Shown: piece after piece, positions 24,490-34,061 of the stretch
Position numbering within the stretch: position 1 is the first letter of the stretch
Layout: each line of letters opens with the position of its first letter
Assembly: GCA_028287305.1 (NCBI GenBank)
Contig: JAQBPX010000019.1
Location: 62,001-126,000 of the forward strand
Direction of reading: 5' to 3'
Length of the DNA: 64,000 nt
From: Gemmatimonadota bacterium
GTDB lineage: Bacteria > Gemmatimonadota > Gemmatimonadetes > Gemmatimonadales > Gemmatimonadaceae
Notes under the pieces: model-generated
The model's input: only the letters and a program-made list of their open reading frames with translations
The model's database searches: none
Told to the model about the DNA's origin: nothing
Made by a program: the position numbers and the translations under genes

Positions 24490-25690
24490 GGTCCCTCCGG
24501 CGAACGGCGGGCCGGGTCATCACGTTGGAGTACAGCGCCACGGTTCGGGCGCCCATCAATTCCAGGCTGAACTCATCGGCCACGCGCCGGCGGCCCGCGT
24601 CGCCCATTGCGCGACGCAGCGGCGCGTCGTCGAGCAGGGTGTTGAGCGCAGCGGCCAGCGCATGACTGTCGGCGGGCGGCACGGTAATGCCCGTGACGCC
24701 GTCCAGCGACACGAAGGGCACCCCCGACGCAATGCGTGCATTCACGACGGGAAGGCCGCACGCCATCGCCTCGAGCTGCACCAGGCCGAAGGCCTCACTG
24801 CGGAGGTGCGAGGCGAGCACGAACACGTCGGCGGCATGATAGTACGGCGCGACCTGCGGCACGCGCCCGATGAACGACACGCGATCCGACACGCCGAGCC
24901 TCGCGACCTGCGCCGCGAGCTGCGCGCGCAGCGGACCCTGGCCCACCACGAGCAGCTTCGCGTCGACCGACGGCATGGCATCCAGCAGGAACTCGATCCC
25001 CTTGTAATACACCAGCCGCCCCACGGTGAGCACGATCCGCGGGCCATGCTGGTCGCGGATGCGCTGCACGTCCGCGGGGTCCGGGTCGGCGAGGAACCCG
25101 GTCTCCACGCCGAAGGGAATGACGACCGTGCGGTCAGCGTAGTGCCGGAGCAGCGGCGAGCTCTCGAAGTACTCCCGCGACGAGACGATGATCGCGTCCG
25201 CGCGGTCGAGCACGCGGCGCACCACGGGTTCGTAGATGAGGTTCAGCGTGCGCTGCGCGACGATGTCGCTGTGGTACGTGACCACCAGGGGGCCGCGGTG
25301 CCCGCTCGCCAGGTACGAGAGGAAGGCCGATGGGTTGGGATGATGCAGGTGCACCAGGTCGGGCCTGCCACTGCGCAAGGCGAGGATCATGCGCGGGCAG
25401 AGTGGGGCGCTCGCCACCGTGAGCCAGGTCCCCGCGCGCGTGAGGTGCACCCCGTCCACCACCTCGCGATGCGAGCGCCGGCCGTCGCCCGACACGACGA
25501 CGTCGAGGTCGACCGCGTGCCGGAGGTTGCGGCAGAGCGCCTGCAGGTGCGTCTCCATGCCGCCCTCGTGCGGCGGATAGAACTTGCCGACCTGCATGAC
25601 GCGCAGCGACCGCACCGGCGCCATCGGGCGCGACACGCGCGGCGGCGTCACGCCCGTGGGAGCGCGCGTCGCCGGCGACGGCGTGGTCAT
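24482..25690 (-). CDS. family 4 glycosyltransferase
   Basis: A 402-residue GT-B enzyme transferring a sugar from a nucleotide donor to the lipid-linked repeat unit at the cytosolic membrane face. The opening GKFYPPHEGGMETHLQAL is the acceptor-side loop of GT4. The C-domain has VLTVGRLVYYKGIEFLL and the retaining motif E299-x7-E307 (EAFGLVQLE). ATG 25690 follows the upstream stop by 19 bases; a longer frame runs into the neighbour and is not supported. The donor sugar cannot be told from sequence. Confidence 0.92.
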   Translation of the reverse strand: MTTPSPATRAPTGVTPPRVSRPMAPVRSLRVMQVGKFYPPHEGGMETHLQALCRNLRHAVDLDVVVSGDGRRSHREVVDGVHLTRAGTWLTVASAPLCPRMILALRSGRPDLVHLHHPNPSAFLSYLASGHRGPLVVTYHSDIVAQRTLNLIYEPVVRRVLDRADAIIVSSREYFESSPLLRHYADRTVVIPFGVETGFLADPDPADVQRIRDQHGPRIVLTVGRLVYYKGIEFLLDAMPSVDAKLLVVGQGPLRAQLAAQVARLGVSDRVSFIGRVPQVAPYYHAADVFVLASHLRSEAFGLVQLEAMACGLPVVNARIASGVPFVSLDGVTGITVPPADSHALAAALNTLLDDAPLRRAMGDAGRRRVADEFSLELMGARTVALYSNVMTRPAVRRRDHV

Positions 25691-25709
25691 CGCTGAACCT
25701 GGTGATCGC

Positions 25710-26855
25710 TCATGCAAGCACGTCAAGGTAGACATCGCGCATGCGGGCAGCGCACGCGTCCCACGAATAGCGGCGACTCCACCGGCGTCCCGCCTCGGCG
25801 CGCCCGGCGTGCACCTCCGGCGCGCCGTCACTCTCTTCCAGCAGCGCGCGAGCCCGCGCGGTCCACGCCCCGACATCGGCCACCGGCGCGTACTGCGCCA
25901 CGTCGCCTCCCACCTCTCGCAGCACCGGCAGGTCACTCGCCAGCACCACGGTGCCACACGCCAGCGCCTCCACCACGGGCAGGCCGAACCCCTCGCGCTC
26001 GGAGGGGAGCAGCACGAGCGCGGAACGCCGGTAGAGCGCCGCCAGCACCTGCCGCTCGAGCATGGGCATCTCGACGATGGCGCCAGCGACGCCAGCCTTG
26101 CGTGCCATCTCGCGCTGCGCCGGCGGCAGGGCGCCACCCACGCGCACGAGCCGAAGCGACGGACGCCACGCGAGCAGCGCGCCCATCACCTCGAGCAGCA
26201 CGTCGATTCGCTTGCGGGAAATGGTGCTCCCCACATGCATCACGAACGGTTGCTGCACCCCCTCCAAGAGACGGTCCGCAGCCTGTTCCGCAACGGCGCT
26301 GGGCGGCTCGAGGAAGTCCTGGTGCACCGCCAGCGGTACGGTGACTGTTCGGTGCGCCGGCACCAGCCCATTCTCCACGAGCTCCCGGCGGGTCGCGTCG
26401 CTGTCGCAGGTCACGCGGGCGGCGGCCTGCAGCCCACGCAGCACGCGGCCGGTCACGTGCCGAAACAGCGCCGAGCGAGCCTCCCGGGGCGGCACGAGCA
26501 ACGAGCGGAATGCGTCGATGTCATGGCAGGTGACCACGCAGCGCCCACGCGGCAGCGACGACACCACGTGGGCATAGCTGTGGTCCATCACGTGCCAGAG
26601 CTCCACGCCGCGCCCCGGATGGCGATTGACCCACCCAGGATACCAGGCGTAGCGCGCCCAGCCACGAATCGCCGCATCGAGCGCCGGCACAGGCGCCGAC
26701 CGCAGCGCATGCAGGGGGTGCGGCGACGCCGGACGGATGAGGGTGGTGGCGACGGGTGGATCGAGCCGCGGGAGCGCCTCTGCCAGGGCCTCCGCCACCA
26801 GGTCCATGCTCGGCCAGCCTTCCTCACGCAGGTCGGCCACGATGCCCACGTGCAT
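25710..26855 (-). CDS. family 4 glycosyltransferase
   Basis: A 381-residue GT-B protein with CHDIDAFRSLLVPP, then MHVGSTISRKRIDVLLEVM (the GT4 C-domain opening) and the E-x7-E motif EGFGLPVVE. Best start is ATG 26855 (MHVGIVADLREEG), eight bases after the upstream stop; an in-frame ATG at 26879 would overlap the methyltransferase gene by 16 bases. It resembles mannosyl/rhamnosyl-type transferases in layout, but the donor is unknown. Confidence 0.9.
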   Translation of the reverse strand: MHVGIVADLREEGWPSMDLVAEALAEALPRLDPPVATTLIRPASPHPLHALRSAPVPALDAAIRGWARYAWYPGWVNRHPGRGVELWHVMDHSYAHVVSSLPRGRCVVTCHDIDAFRSLLVPPREARSALFRHVTGRVLRGLQAAARVTCDSDATRRELVENGLVPAHRTVTVPLAVHQDFLEPPSAVAEQAADRLLEGVQQPFVMHVGSTISRKRIDVLLEVMGALLAWRPSLRLVRVGGALPPAQREMARKAGVAGAIVEMPMLERQVLAALYRRSALVLLPSEREGFGLPVVEALACGTVVLASDLPVLREVGGDVAQYAPVADVGAWTARARALLEESDGAPEVHAGRAEAGRRWSRRYSWDACAARMRDVYLDVLA

Positions 26856-26863
26856 GGAATCGC

Positions 26864-27658
26864 TCAGCGCCGGCGGCACACGAACCAGGCCTGGCTGTTG
26901 GCCTGCGCACCGAGTGCGCCGAGTGCCCCGAGCGCGCCAAGGGGGGAAAAGTGCGTGTCCACCATGAAGTCCCGGTCCACGCGATGGCGAAGCACGCGCC
27001 AGTTGAATCCCTTGTGGCCGTGATAGCGGTTCGGCCGGCCGTCCGCGAAGGGTGCGTCATACACCGGTCGCGGAATCGGCGGCGCATCACCCGCCGTGAG
27101 CATGCGCAGCATCTCGCCCGCCGAGTAGCGTTCGCGCTGCGCATAGTGCGCGTGGACGAAACGTGCAGCCAGCGCGCGCGCCGCCTGCTTCACAACCAGC
27201 GGCAACCCCGTCTCAATCGGGACGCTGATCACCACCAACCCCTCGGGCGATACGAGCCGCTTCAGTTCCGCGAGCACGGTGTCCACGGCTTCCGGCAGGC
27301 AGTGTTCCAGCACTTCCGTACAGATCACGGCACCGAAGCTCGCGTCGGGCAGCGTGGAGGCCTCGCTCGCGTGGAGGAAGCGCAGGCGCGAGTCCGCGCC
27401 GAGGCGCGCGCGGCAGTCGGCCACCAGTGCGGCGTCCACCTCGAGCCCGACCGCGAGAGGCACGCGATCGCGCACCAGCGTGAGCAGCGTGCCATCGCCG
27501 CAGCCGTAGTCCAGGAATGGCGAGCCCGCGCGGGGCGCCGTGAGCTCGAGTGCCTTCGCGAACCGCGCGCGATGGCTCCAGGACATGAGCGAGATGCGCG
27601 TGTCCAGCTGCTTGTCTGCGTAGGTGCCGCGCGAAGTGGTGGCGGAATCCTTCGTCAT
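26864..27658 (-). CDS. class I SAM-dependent methyltransferase
   Basis: A 264-residue Methyltransf_11/25-type enzyme: motif I FLDYGCGDGTLL, acidic GLEVD, post-motif ICTEVLEHCLPEAV and LVSPEGLVVISVP. It probably methylates a sugar of the repeat unit or a lipid-linked intermediate, judged by its place among glycosyltransferases. Near the C-terminus is a short internal repeat GALGALGALGA, encoded by a small tandem repeat at about 26909-26944. The start overlaps the upstream stop by four bases. Confidence 0.88.
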   Translation of the reverse strand: MTKDSATTSRGTYADKQLDTRISLMSWSHRARFAKALELTAPRAGSPFLDYGCGDGTLLTLVRDRVPLAVGLEVDAALVADCRARLGADSRLRFLHASEASTLPDASFGAVICTEVLEHCLPEAVDTVLAELKRLVSPEGLVVISVPIETGLPLVVKQAARALAARFVHAHYAQRERYSAGEMLRMLTAGDAPPIPRPVYDAPFADGRPNRYHGHKGFNWRVLRHRVDRDFMVDTHFSPLGALGALGALGAQANSQAWFVCRRR

Positions 27659-28800
27659 GCGCGCCGCGTGGACTCGAGAAAGTCGAGCGTGCGGCGCGCC
27701 AGCACGGGCCAGGCGTATTCCGCTTCGGCCCGGGCGCGACCGCGCGCCGCGAGTGCCGCGCGCCGTTCGGGCTCCACGAGCAGATCACGGATGGCTGCGT
27801 ACCAGGCCTCGACGTCGCCCTCCGGCAGCACCAGCCCCGCTTCCGACACGACGTGGGGAATCTCGCCGCTGCTGCTTCCGAGCACGGGCACGCCACACGC
27901 GAACGCCTCGATCAACATGCGGCCCAGCTGTTCGCGCCAGCGCGGCGTGGTCTCGCTCGGCGCACACAGCATGTCCATGGCGTTCAGGTATCGCGGCACG
28001 TCGTCGTGCGACACCCCCGTGACCACGCGCACGCGGTCGGCGAAGGGTGTGCGCCACCCGCGCAACTCGCCGGCCATGGGCCCGTCGCCGACGAAGAGCG
28101 CGCGCCACGGCGTGTCGAGTCGCTCGAGGACCCGCATCAGCAGGCCGAGGCCCTTCTCGGGAATGAATCGCCCGAGAAAGCCGATCACCGGAACGCCGTC
28201 GTCAGCCCAGCCGAGTCCCTGCCTCACGGCCCGGCCAGCCTCCGGGTCTGGACGGAACGCGTCGACATCCACGCCCGTGGGGATCATCGCATGCGGTCGC
28301 TCGGCGTAGCCGGGCCGGTCGCGCAGTGCATCCTCCACCGTGCGGCCGAATGCAATCCAGCCGCTGGCGCGCCGCATGGAGTAGCGTTCGAGCCAGTTGA
28401 AGGGCGGCGGATAGCGCTTCGGGATGTTCTGGAAGGTCGCGTACACGAGCGAGGCGCTCCTCGGCGTCCAGCACGCCACCTGCGCACCAACGAGGACGTA
28501 CGGCTCCTCCCAGCAGTGCACGAAGTCCCAGCGATCCTGCAGGAGGGACTTCAGCCGCCACGCATATGCGGACAGGTGCGGTGACTGCGCGAAGTGCATG
28601 CGCACCCGCTCGAGCCGCGCGTTCTCGCCGGCCACGGGCGTCGTGACGATCTCGCCGAAGTCGCCGGGGAATCGCGTCGGCGCGACCGATGTCACGTGCC
28701 AGCGGGTGCCGCCTGCGCGTCCTAGCTCGTCGGCCAGGCGGCGATTGCGCGAGACGCTGTACGAGTGCGCGATCGTCAGCAGGCGAAGGGGCGCGGTCAT
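27655..28800 (-). CDS. family 4 glycosyltransferase
   Basis: A 381-residue GT-B protein: IGFLGRFIPEKGLGLLMRVL in the C-domain, ALFVGDGPMAGEL, and an E-x7-E motif EQLGRMLIE inside SETTPRWREQLGRML, followed by ACGVPVLGSSSGEIPHV. The N-domain has AHSYSVSRNRRLADEL and WEEPYVLVGAQ. The start at 28800 forms an ATGA overlap with the gene before it; an upstream in-frame extension has no support. Sugar specificity is unknown. Confidence 0.91.
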   Translation of the reverse strand: MTAPLRLLTIAHSYSVSRNRRLADELGRAGGTRWHVTSVAPTRFPGDFGEIVTTPVAGENARLERVRMHFAQSPHLSAYAWRLKSLLQDRWDFVHCWEEPYVLVGAQVACWTPRSASLVYATFQNIPKRYPPPFNWLERYSMRRASGWIAFGRTVEDALRDRPGYAERPHAMIPTGVDVDAFRPDPEAGRAVRQGLGWADDGVPVIGFLGRFIPEKGLGLLMRVLERLDTPWRALFVGDGPMAGELRGWRTPFADRVRVVTGVSHDDVPRYLNAMDMLCAPSETTPRWREQLGRMLIEAFACGVPVLGSSSGEIPHVVSEAGLVLPEGDVEAWYAAIRDLLVEPERRAALAARGRARAEAEYAWPVLARRTLDFLESTRRA

Positions 28801-29720
28801 CGCGCCTCCGGTGCGACGTACGGTCGCGGCGACCGCACCAGGCGGCGCCACTCGAATATGGTCCCGAGCTTCACCGGCGTGCGGCGCCGCCAGGTGTCGG
28901 GGAGGTTGCTCAGCAGGTTGCCCACCAGGCGCACGAAACCACCCGGGTCGTCGATCTTCCATCCGCGACGCATGCGGAAGTAACCGACCAGTCGCATGGG
29001 CACGCGGATGAGGAGCACCGGCAGGGGATCGTCATAGAGCGACGCGAGCACGTTGTTCCGCGCCGAGAGGAAGAGGTACCGGCGGGAATCGCGGTTGTAC
29101 GGGTCCACGAGGTGTGCCACGCGGGTTCCCGGAAGGTAGAGGACGTGGTATCCCGCGTCGAGCAGCCTGAGGGACAGCTCCGGCTCCTCGTTCATGATAC
29201 TCATCGGCTCGCGAAATCCGCCGAGTGCGAGGAATGTCTCCCGTCGCAGCAGGTGGGCGTAGCCGATGAAGCTCGCGACGATGGAGGGCACCGTGACCGC
29301 TGCCGGCTGCATTCCCGGCCAGGCGACATCGTCCTTGTCGGTCTGGGTGATCGCGACGATCGCGACCTTCGAGTCGCCCTCGATCGCCTGCACCGCACGG
29401 ATGATCCCGTCGGGGTCACGCAGCTCCGTGTCGTCGTCGAGGCTCAGCACGAAGGGGGCGCTGCACTCGAGCACCACGCGGTTGCGGGACGCGGCCAGTC
29501 CGCGATTGACGTCGTGCCTGATCACGCGAAGGCGGGTGGAGAGCGCGTCAGGCAGCCCGTCGCGCAACGCGCGCTCGATGGCAGGCTCCGACCCATCGTC
29601 CACCACCACGATCTCGCGCACCAGCGCACCGAGGCTCGCGAGCGACTCGATGCAGCGCCGAACGGACACTGGCCGTCCCTTGGTGGCGATGCCGATGGAG
29701 AGCAGCGCGTCAGCGGGCAC
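28797..29720 (-). CDS. family 2 glycosyltransferase
   Basis: A 307-residue GT-A enzyme. LLSIGIATKGRP opens the fold, VVVDDGSEP (Asp41-Asp42) binds the nucleotide, SLDDDTEL (95-97) is the DxD metal motif, and NEEPELSLRLLDAG is the acceptor/base region. No transmembrane helix is seen. The GTG at 29720 is preferred: it lies inside an 11-base overlap with the upstream gene and starts the protein just before the first strand. It is unlikely to use an upstream ATG, because that would extend into the neighbouring gene. Confidence 0.9.
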   Translation of the reverse strand: MPADALLSIGIATKGRPVSVRRCIESLASLGALVREIVVVDDGSEPAIERALRDGLPDALSTRLRVIRHDVNRGLAASRNRVVLECSAPFVLSLDDDTELRDPDGIIRAVQAIEGDSKVAIVAITQTDKDDVAWPGMQPAAVTVPSIVASFIGYAHLLRRETFLALGGFREPMSIMNEEPELSLRLLDAGYHVLYLPGTRVAHLVDPYNRDSRRYLFLSARNNVLASLYDDPLPVLLIRVPMRLVGYFRMRRGWKIDDPGGFVRLVGNLLSNLPDTWRRRTPVKLGTIFEWRRLVRSPRPYVAPEAR

Positions 29721-30861
29721 TGGCAGCCTCCCGGGCGGCGCGATACACGTCCACGGTGCGGCGCGCAGTCTCGCGCCAGCCGTGCTGCAGCGCCACCGCA
29801 TACGCCGCCTCGGCGCGCAGCTCCGCAGACGCACGATCGTCGAGCACACCGGCCAGTGCAGTCGACAGCGCCCGCGCATCGCGCGCCGGCACCACCACGC
29901 CCGTGACCGCGTGCTGCACGAGGCTCAACGCGGCACCCTCAGGCGTTGCAACCACCGGAAGGCGTTGGCTCATGGCCTCGAGCATCACCATGCCGAACCC
30001 CTCGTACGTGGAGGGCGACACCAGGACGTCGTGACGCGCGAACTCCGCCATCACCTCGGCTTCCCCTGCGCGAGGAATCACGCGCACGAAGGGGCGCACC
30101 GACGGCGCGAACGAGGCGAGGACGTGAGCCTCGGGGACGCCGGGACCGAGCACGGTGAGGCGCGCCTGCGGGTGCGTCGCCCGCAGGAGGAGGAATGCCT
30201 CCGCCAGGTACGTCACGCCCTTCACCAGGTCCCAGCTGCCACAGAAGACGATCCCCGCGCCGCGCGCCGCGCCCGCCGCCGGGGCGCTGGCAAGGAAGCG
30301 CTCGCTCACGCCGTGCGGCACCACGAGCACCTCGCCGCCCGACTTCCATCCCCGTTGCACGACCTCGTCGCGATCGCGTGCGTTGAGGACGATCATGCGA
30401 TCGCTCGCGCGCGCGGCGAGCGACACGGGCCAGAGCCGCGACAGGGGATACCACCAGCGACGCCACCAGGACTTCGGCTGCAGCCCCGCGCGGGCGTCGT
30501 CCAGCATGCGCGCGTAGTTGCGATGCTCCAGGCCGTGCGAGCGCGACACGATTCCCACGCGAGGGCCATCACGCCGCGCCCGCTCCGCGAGCGCGAGCCA
30601 CGCCCCTTCCGCGCTCGCCACGTCCACCACCTCGTAGTGACCGCGCGTCACGCCAGCGCGACGTGCGGCACGCAGCGCGAGCCAGGGCGCCGCGATCCAG
30701 CGCAACCGCGACGCGTCCGGCCACGCGCCGAGTGCGTCTCCGAGCAGCACGTCGCACTCGTGCCCCAGCTCGCGCAGCGCCTCGGCGAGCTTGAAGTAGA
30801 CCTTGGCCGAGCCGAGGCGCGCGTCGGGCGGATAGTCGCCGATGAGGAGCACGCGCATCAT
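29710..30861 (-). CDS. family 4 glycosyltransferase
   Basis: A 383-residue GT-B enzyme starting MMRVLLIGDYPPDARLGSAK, with SRSHGLEHRNY in the N-domain, VFCGSWDLVKGVTYLAEAFL in the C-domain and the E-x7-E motif in STYEGFGMVMLEAM. The ATGATG start overlaps the preceding TGA by four bases. No membrane anchor is seen. Donor and linkage are not predictable. Confidence 0.91.
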   Translation of the reverse strand: MMRVLLIGDYPPDARLGSAKVYFKLAEALRELGHECDVLLGDALGAWPDASRLRWIAAPWLALRAARRAGVTRGHYEVVDVASAEGAWLALAERARRDGPRVGIVSRSHGLEHRNYARMLDDARAGLQPKSWWRRWWYPLSRLWPVSLAARASDRMIVLNARDRDEVVQRGWKSGGEVLVVPHGVSERFLASAPAAGAARGAGIVFCGSWDLVKGVTYLAEAFLLLRATHPQARLTVLGPGVPEAHVLASFAPSVRPFVRVIPRAGEAEVMAEFARHDVLVSPSTYEGFGMVMLEAMSQRLPVVATPEGAALSLVQHAVTGVVVPARDARALSTALAGVLDDRASAELRAEAAYAVALQHGWRETARRTVDVYRAAREAASAR

Positions 30862-31988
30862 CCCTGCTCCCCGGTGAGGGCGGCGATGGTGTGCCGCAAC
30901 GCGAAGCGCTCGCCGTACAGCTGCCGGCCGGCCATGCTCACGGCGGAGCGACGAACGCTCTCGCGCAGCAGCGCCACCGACGCGGTCGCGAATGCCCCGG
31001 GCGTGCCATCGGTGAGGATCACGGCGCCGTGCGCGGCCCATTCCGGCTCCGTGGTCTCGCCACTGTTGCTCACCACGGCCACGGAGTTGGCGAGTGCGGC
31101 CATGACGGTGGTGCGACGCGCACTCACGCCATCGGCGTAGGGCTGCAGCACCAGGTCGCATGCAGCGATCGCAGCGGCCACATCCTGGGCGGTGGTGGCG
31201 TCGCTGGACTGCACGCGCGATTCGTCCGTGAGGCGAGAGGCGAAGGCGCCAGCGCCGGAGCCGATGAGGAGCACGCGCACGGTGGCGTCACGCGCCAGCA
31301 GCTCCCGAAGCGAACGCTCGAGCAATGGCGCCACGAGTGAACCGTAGGTTCCGAAGTGCCCCACGACCGGCGCGCCGGCATCGCCCTTCAACGCGACGCG
31401 CGCGAGCGCAGCGGCGCCTGGCGCGGCCTCTGGAATCGTGGACGGTATCGGCAGCCAGCCGAAGCGTGCCCCTGGTGGAGCGAGGCTGCGCAGCAGGCGG
31501 CCCCACCGTGGAGTGGACACGTGGAGGTGATCGGCGCCCCGCATGCACGACCAGGCCATCATGCGCGTGGCCACCGCGGCCGCTCGCCGCTTGATGCCCC
31601 CGCCGTAGGGCACCCATGGCTCGTGCAACATGAGGTGCACGACGTCTCCCCTGTCACGGCGACTCGCCAGCCAGTGACCCATGCCGAGGTTCACGGCATT
31701 CTCCCCGAGTGCCTGCGGCACGTATTGCACATAGAGGTGCCGTGGCGCCGGCGTGGCCTCGAGCGCGCTCGAGAGCGCGCTGCGCGTGGCCCGGTCGAAG
31801 CGCCCCGGCAGCTCGTGCACGCAGACGCCGTTGCGAAGCGCGCTGCTCGCACCAGGGGCCCACGCATGCGTATTCCAGCCCAGCTCCGACAGCCCCTCGG
31901 CCACGAGCGCGGAGTAGTCCGCCACCCCGCCGCGAGTCGGTGGATACTCTCCGGTGATCACGTGCCACGATCCACGGCGTTCCTTCAT
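30858..31988 (-). CDS. glycosyltransferase-like GT-B protein without the usual E-x7-E motif
   Basis: A 376-residue protein with a GT4-like N-domain opening WHVITGEYPPTRGGVADYS and a C-domain with VVGHFGTYGSLVAPLLERSL and VLLIGSGAGAFA. Where the retaining E-x7-E motif is expected, the sequence reads GVSARRTTVMAALANSV, so the paired Glu are missing. It may use other residues or have lost activity. The start at 31988 gives an ATGA overlap with the upstream gene. Its place in the operon supports a role in polymer assembly. Confidence 0.82.
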   Translation of the reverse strand: MKERRGSWHVITGEYPPTRGGVADYSALVAEGLSELGWNTHAWAPGASSALRNGVCVHELPGRFDRATRSALSSALEATPAPRHLYVQYVPQALGENAVNLGMGHWLASRRDRGDVVHLMLHEPWVPYGGGIKRRAAAVATRMMAWSCMRGADHLHVSTPRWGRLLRSLAPPGARFGWLPIPSTIPEAAPGAAALARVALKGDAGAPVVGHFGTYGSLVAPLLERSLRELLARDATVRVLLIGSGAGAFASRLTDESRVQSSDATTAQDVAAAIAACDLVLQPYADGVSARRTTVMAALANSVAVVSNSGETTEPEWAAHGAVILTDGTPGAFATASVALLRESVRRSAVSMAGRQLYGERFALRHTIAALTGEQG

Positions 31989-33163
31989 GCGCTCCCCTGC
32001 ACGCGCTCGAGCATCGGCAGCAGGCGATCGACATGTGCGGCAACGCTCGCCCGTCCTGCGTGCTCCCACGCCTCGCGACGCCACTGCTGGAGGCGATCGG
32101 GATGCAGCGCAGCCTCGACGAGTGCCGCCGACAGCCCGGTGGCGCCGCGCGAGGGCGGCACCAGGCGGCCGGTCCGGCCATCTTCCAGCCAGTCGCGGAT
32201 GCCGCCGGTGTCGAAGGCCACTGCGGCGACGCCCTGCCCCGCGGCATCGAGGCCCACGAGGCCGAATGGCTCCGGCCACACGCTCGGCACCGCGACCACC
32301 GAGGCCTCGCGCAACAGCGCCGGGAGCGCGGCCTCGCCCACCCAGCCGCGAAAGTCCGCGCTCACCCCGAGCGCGCGTGCCAGCTCCTCCCACTCGTCGC
32401 GAGCGGGACCCGCTCCAGCGAAGATGAGCCGCGGCGGTGCACCGAGCACGCGCCCCGCCGCCGCCGCGGCGCGCACCAGCACGTCGCCTCCCTTCAGTCG
32501 GGTCATGCGCCCGAGGAACGCCACCGTGAACTCGCGCGGCAGCGCGGCGGGCCGCGTGGCACGCGCCACGGTGGGAAAGAGGGCGTTGGAAAGCACCTTG
32601 CCCGGCTCCACCCCGTTGCGCGCGTACTCGGCGGCCATGTGCGCGCTCGCGACGATCACGCCCGAGTAGCGCGGAAAGAGTTCGCGCTGGCGCTGCGCCC
32701 AGGACGCGTGCCTCACGAACGCGGCCGGCGAGAGCTCCCCGCACCTGCGCGGGCCATACAGTGCGCCGCACGCGAGGCCGTAGCGGCGCGCGCAGGCGAC
32801 CGGCGAGGGAAAGAGGTGCGCCTTCTGTCCACTGATGCAGGTGCCGAAGTATCCATGCATCATCTTGACGAGCGGCCGCACGCGCATGAGCAGCTCCTCG
32901 ACTGCCAGCGCGTGCATGTTGTGCGAGAAGGTCACGTCGGGTGACCACGCGAGCGCAGCCGCTGCCGCCCCTTCAGCGCCGAGCTGCGTCACGCAGAAGT
33001 GAGGAACGCCCTCGATCGGCGACGGCGCGCCCGTGCGTCGCTCGTCCACGTGCAGGAAGGCCAGCGCATGCCCGCGGCGCTGCAGCTCGGCCGACACGAC
33101 CTCCAGGTACGACTGTACGCCGCCGGGGTCGCCGATGCCGTCGTTCGCCATGAGGATGCGCAC
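31985..33163 (-). CDS. family 4 glycosyltransferase
   Basis: A 392-residue GT-B enzyme with GTG start (MRILMANDGIGDPGGVQSYLEVV). It has the cysteine-containing stretch GYFGTCISGQKAHLFPSPVACARRYGLAC typical of one capsule GT4 group, the C-domain TVAFLGRMTRLKGGDVLV and a modified retaining motif EPFGLVGLD (the second Glu is Asp). This is the only junction near here without overlap: one base separates it from the upstream stop. Confidence 0.9.
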   Translation of the reverse strand: MRILMANDGIGDPGGVQSYLEVVSAELQRRGHALAFLHVDERRTGAPSPIEGVPHFCVTQLGAEGAAAAALAWSPDVTFSHNMHALAVEELLMRVRPLVKMMHGYFGTCISGQKAHLFPSPVACARRYGLACGALYGPRRCGELSPAAFVRHASWAQRQRELFPRYSGVIVASAHMAAEYARNGVEPGKVLSNALFPTVARATRPAALPREFTVAFLGRMTRLKGGDVLVRAAAAAGRVLGAPPRLIFAGAGPARDEWEELARALGVSADFRGWVGEAALPALLREASVVAVPSVWPEPFGLVGLDAAGQGVAAVAFDTGGIRDWLEDGRTGRLVPPSRGATGLSAALVEAALHPDRLQQWRREAWEHAGRASVAAHVDRLLPMLERVQGSA

Positions 33164-33164
33164 G

Positions 33165-34061
33165 TCAGCCTCGCGCTCCGGCTATGCGCACGCGGCGGGC
33201 GAGGCCGCCGACGATGCTCGCCGGCAATGCGGCAGCAGCGCGCGGCGTCACGCGTCGCCACCACGTGCGCCAGTCGCGCGGTTGCTCGGCGGCGATCGTC
33301 GACTGCCAGCGGCCGAAGAAGATCTTCGCGTTGCGCAGCGCCTGCGCGGTGCGCCGCTCCCAGCTGTGGCGTCCGAGCGTGCTGCTCACCTGGTGGACGT
33401 ACGCGCCGTCCCGCTCGTAGCCGTGGGTGGCGACCTTCCAGCCCGCAGCCCTGATGCGCATGCTCAGGTCGGACTCGTCCCATTCCGTGGGACGATATTC
33501 CTCGTCGAGCGCTCCCACCTGGTCGATGCACGCCCTGCGCACGGTCCAGGGGCGCATGACGCCGTCCACCTCGCTCAACCGCAGCCAGTTGAGCGGGCCG
33601 CTTCCGATCGTGCTCACGAGACGCCGCCAGTCGATGGAGTCCTCGAAGGTCTCGAGCGGCCCGGCCCAGCCGCCGAATCGCAGGCCGCGACTGAGGGCGA
33701 GCAGCCCGATCTCCGGGTACGCCGAGAACGTTGCCAGCAGCTCCGGCACCATCCAGTCGCACTCGAGGAACATGTCGTCGTGCCAGCTGGTCACCAGCGG
33801 CGCGCGCGCCTCGCGCAGCCCGCGATTGGTGCAGCGCAGCTCGTGCGCGTCGTCCTCGTGCACCCAGCGGAACTGGATGCGCCCCCACTCGGCGTGCTCC
33901 TGCGCGCGGAGGTAGTCGGCCGTGCCATCGCGACAGCCGTCCTCCACCACGAGCAACTCCACCGGCTGGTGCGACGCATGCGTGCGCCAACCCTCCAGGC
34001 ACCGCTGCAGCAGTGCGAGGTTGTCGTGCGTCGCAATCACGATGGTCATCTCGGGCGTCAT
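33165..34061 (-). CDS. family 2 glycosyltransferase
   Basis: A 298-residue GT-A enzyme: MTIVIATHDNLALLQRC, VVEDGCRDGTADYL for nucleotide binding, SWHDDMFLECDW for the metal motif and EWDESDLSMRIRAAG as the ED motif. The start at 34061 overlaps the preceding stop (ATGA). No transmembrane segment is visible, so it is a soluble or peripheral enzyme. Other GT-A subfamilies such as rhamnosyltransferases share this pattern. Confidence 0.9.
   Translation of the reverse strand: MTPEMTIVIATHDNLALLQRCLEGWRTHASHQPVELLVVEDGCRDGTADYLRAQEHAEWGRIQFRWVHEDDAHELRCTNRGLREARAPLVTSWHDDMFLECDWMVPELLATFSAYPEIGLLALSRGLRFGGWAGPLETFEDSIDWRRLVSTIGSGPLNWLRLSEVDGVMRPWTVRRACIDQVGALDEEYRPTEWDESDLSMRIRAAGWKVATHGYERDGAYVHQVSSTLGRHSWERRTAQALRNAKIFFGRWQSTIAAEQPRDWRTWWRRVTPRAAAALPASIVGGLARRVRIAGARG

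Noticed and set aside
21415-24570. A 1051-codon plus-strand open frame across the tyrosine kinase gene
   Set aside because: Composition is Arg/Ala/His-rich without domains; the minus-strand kinase with full motifs explains the region.
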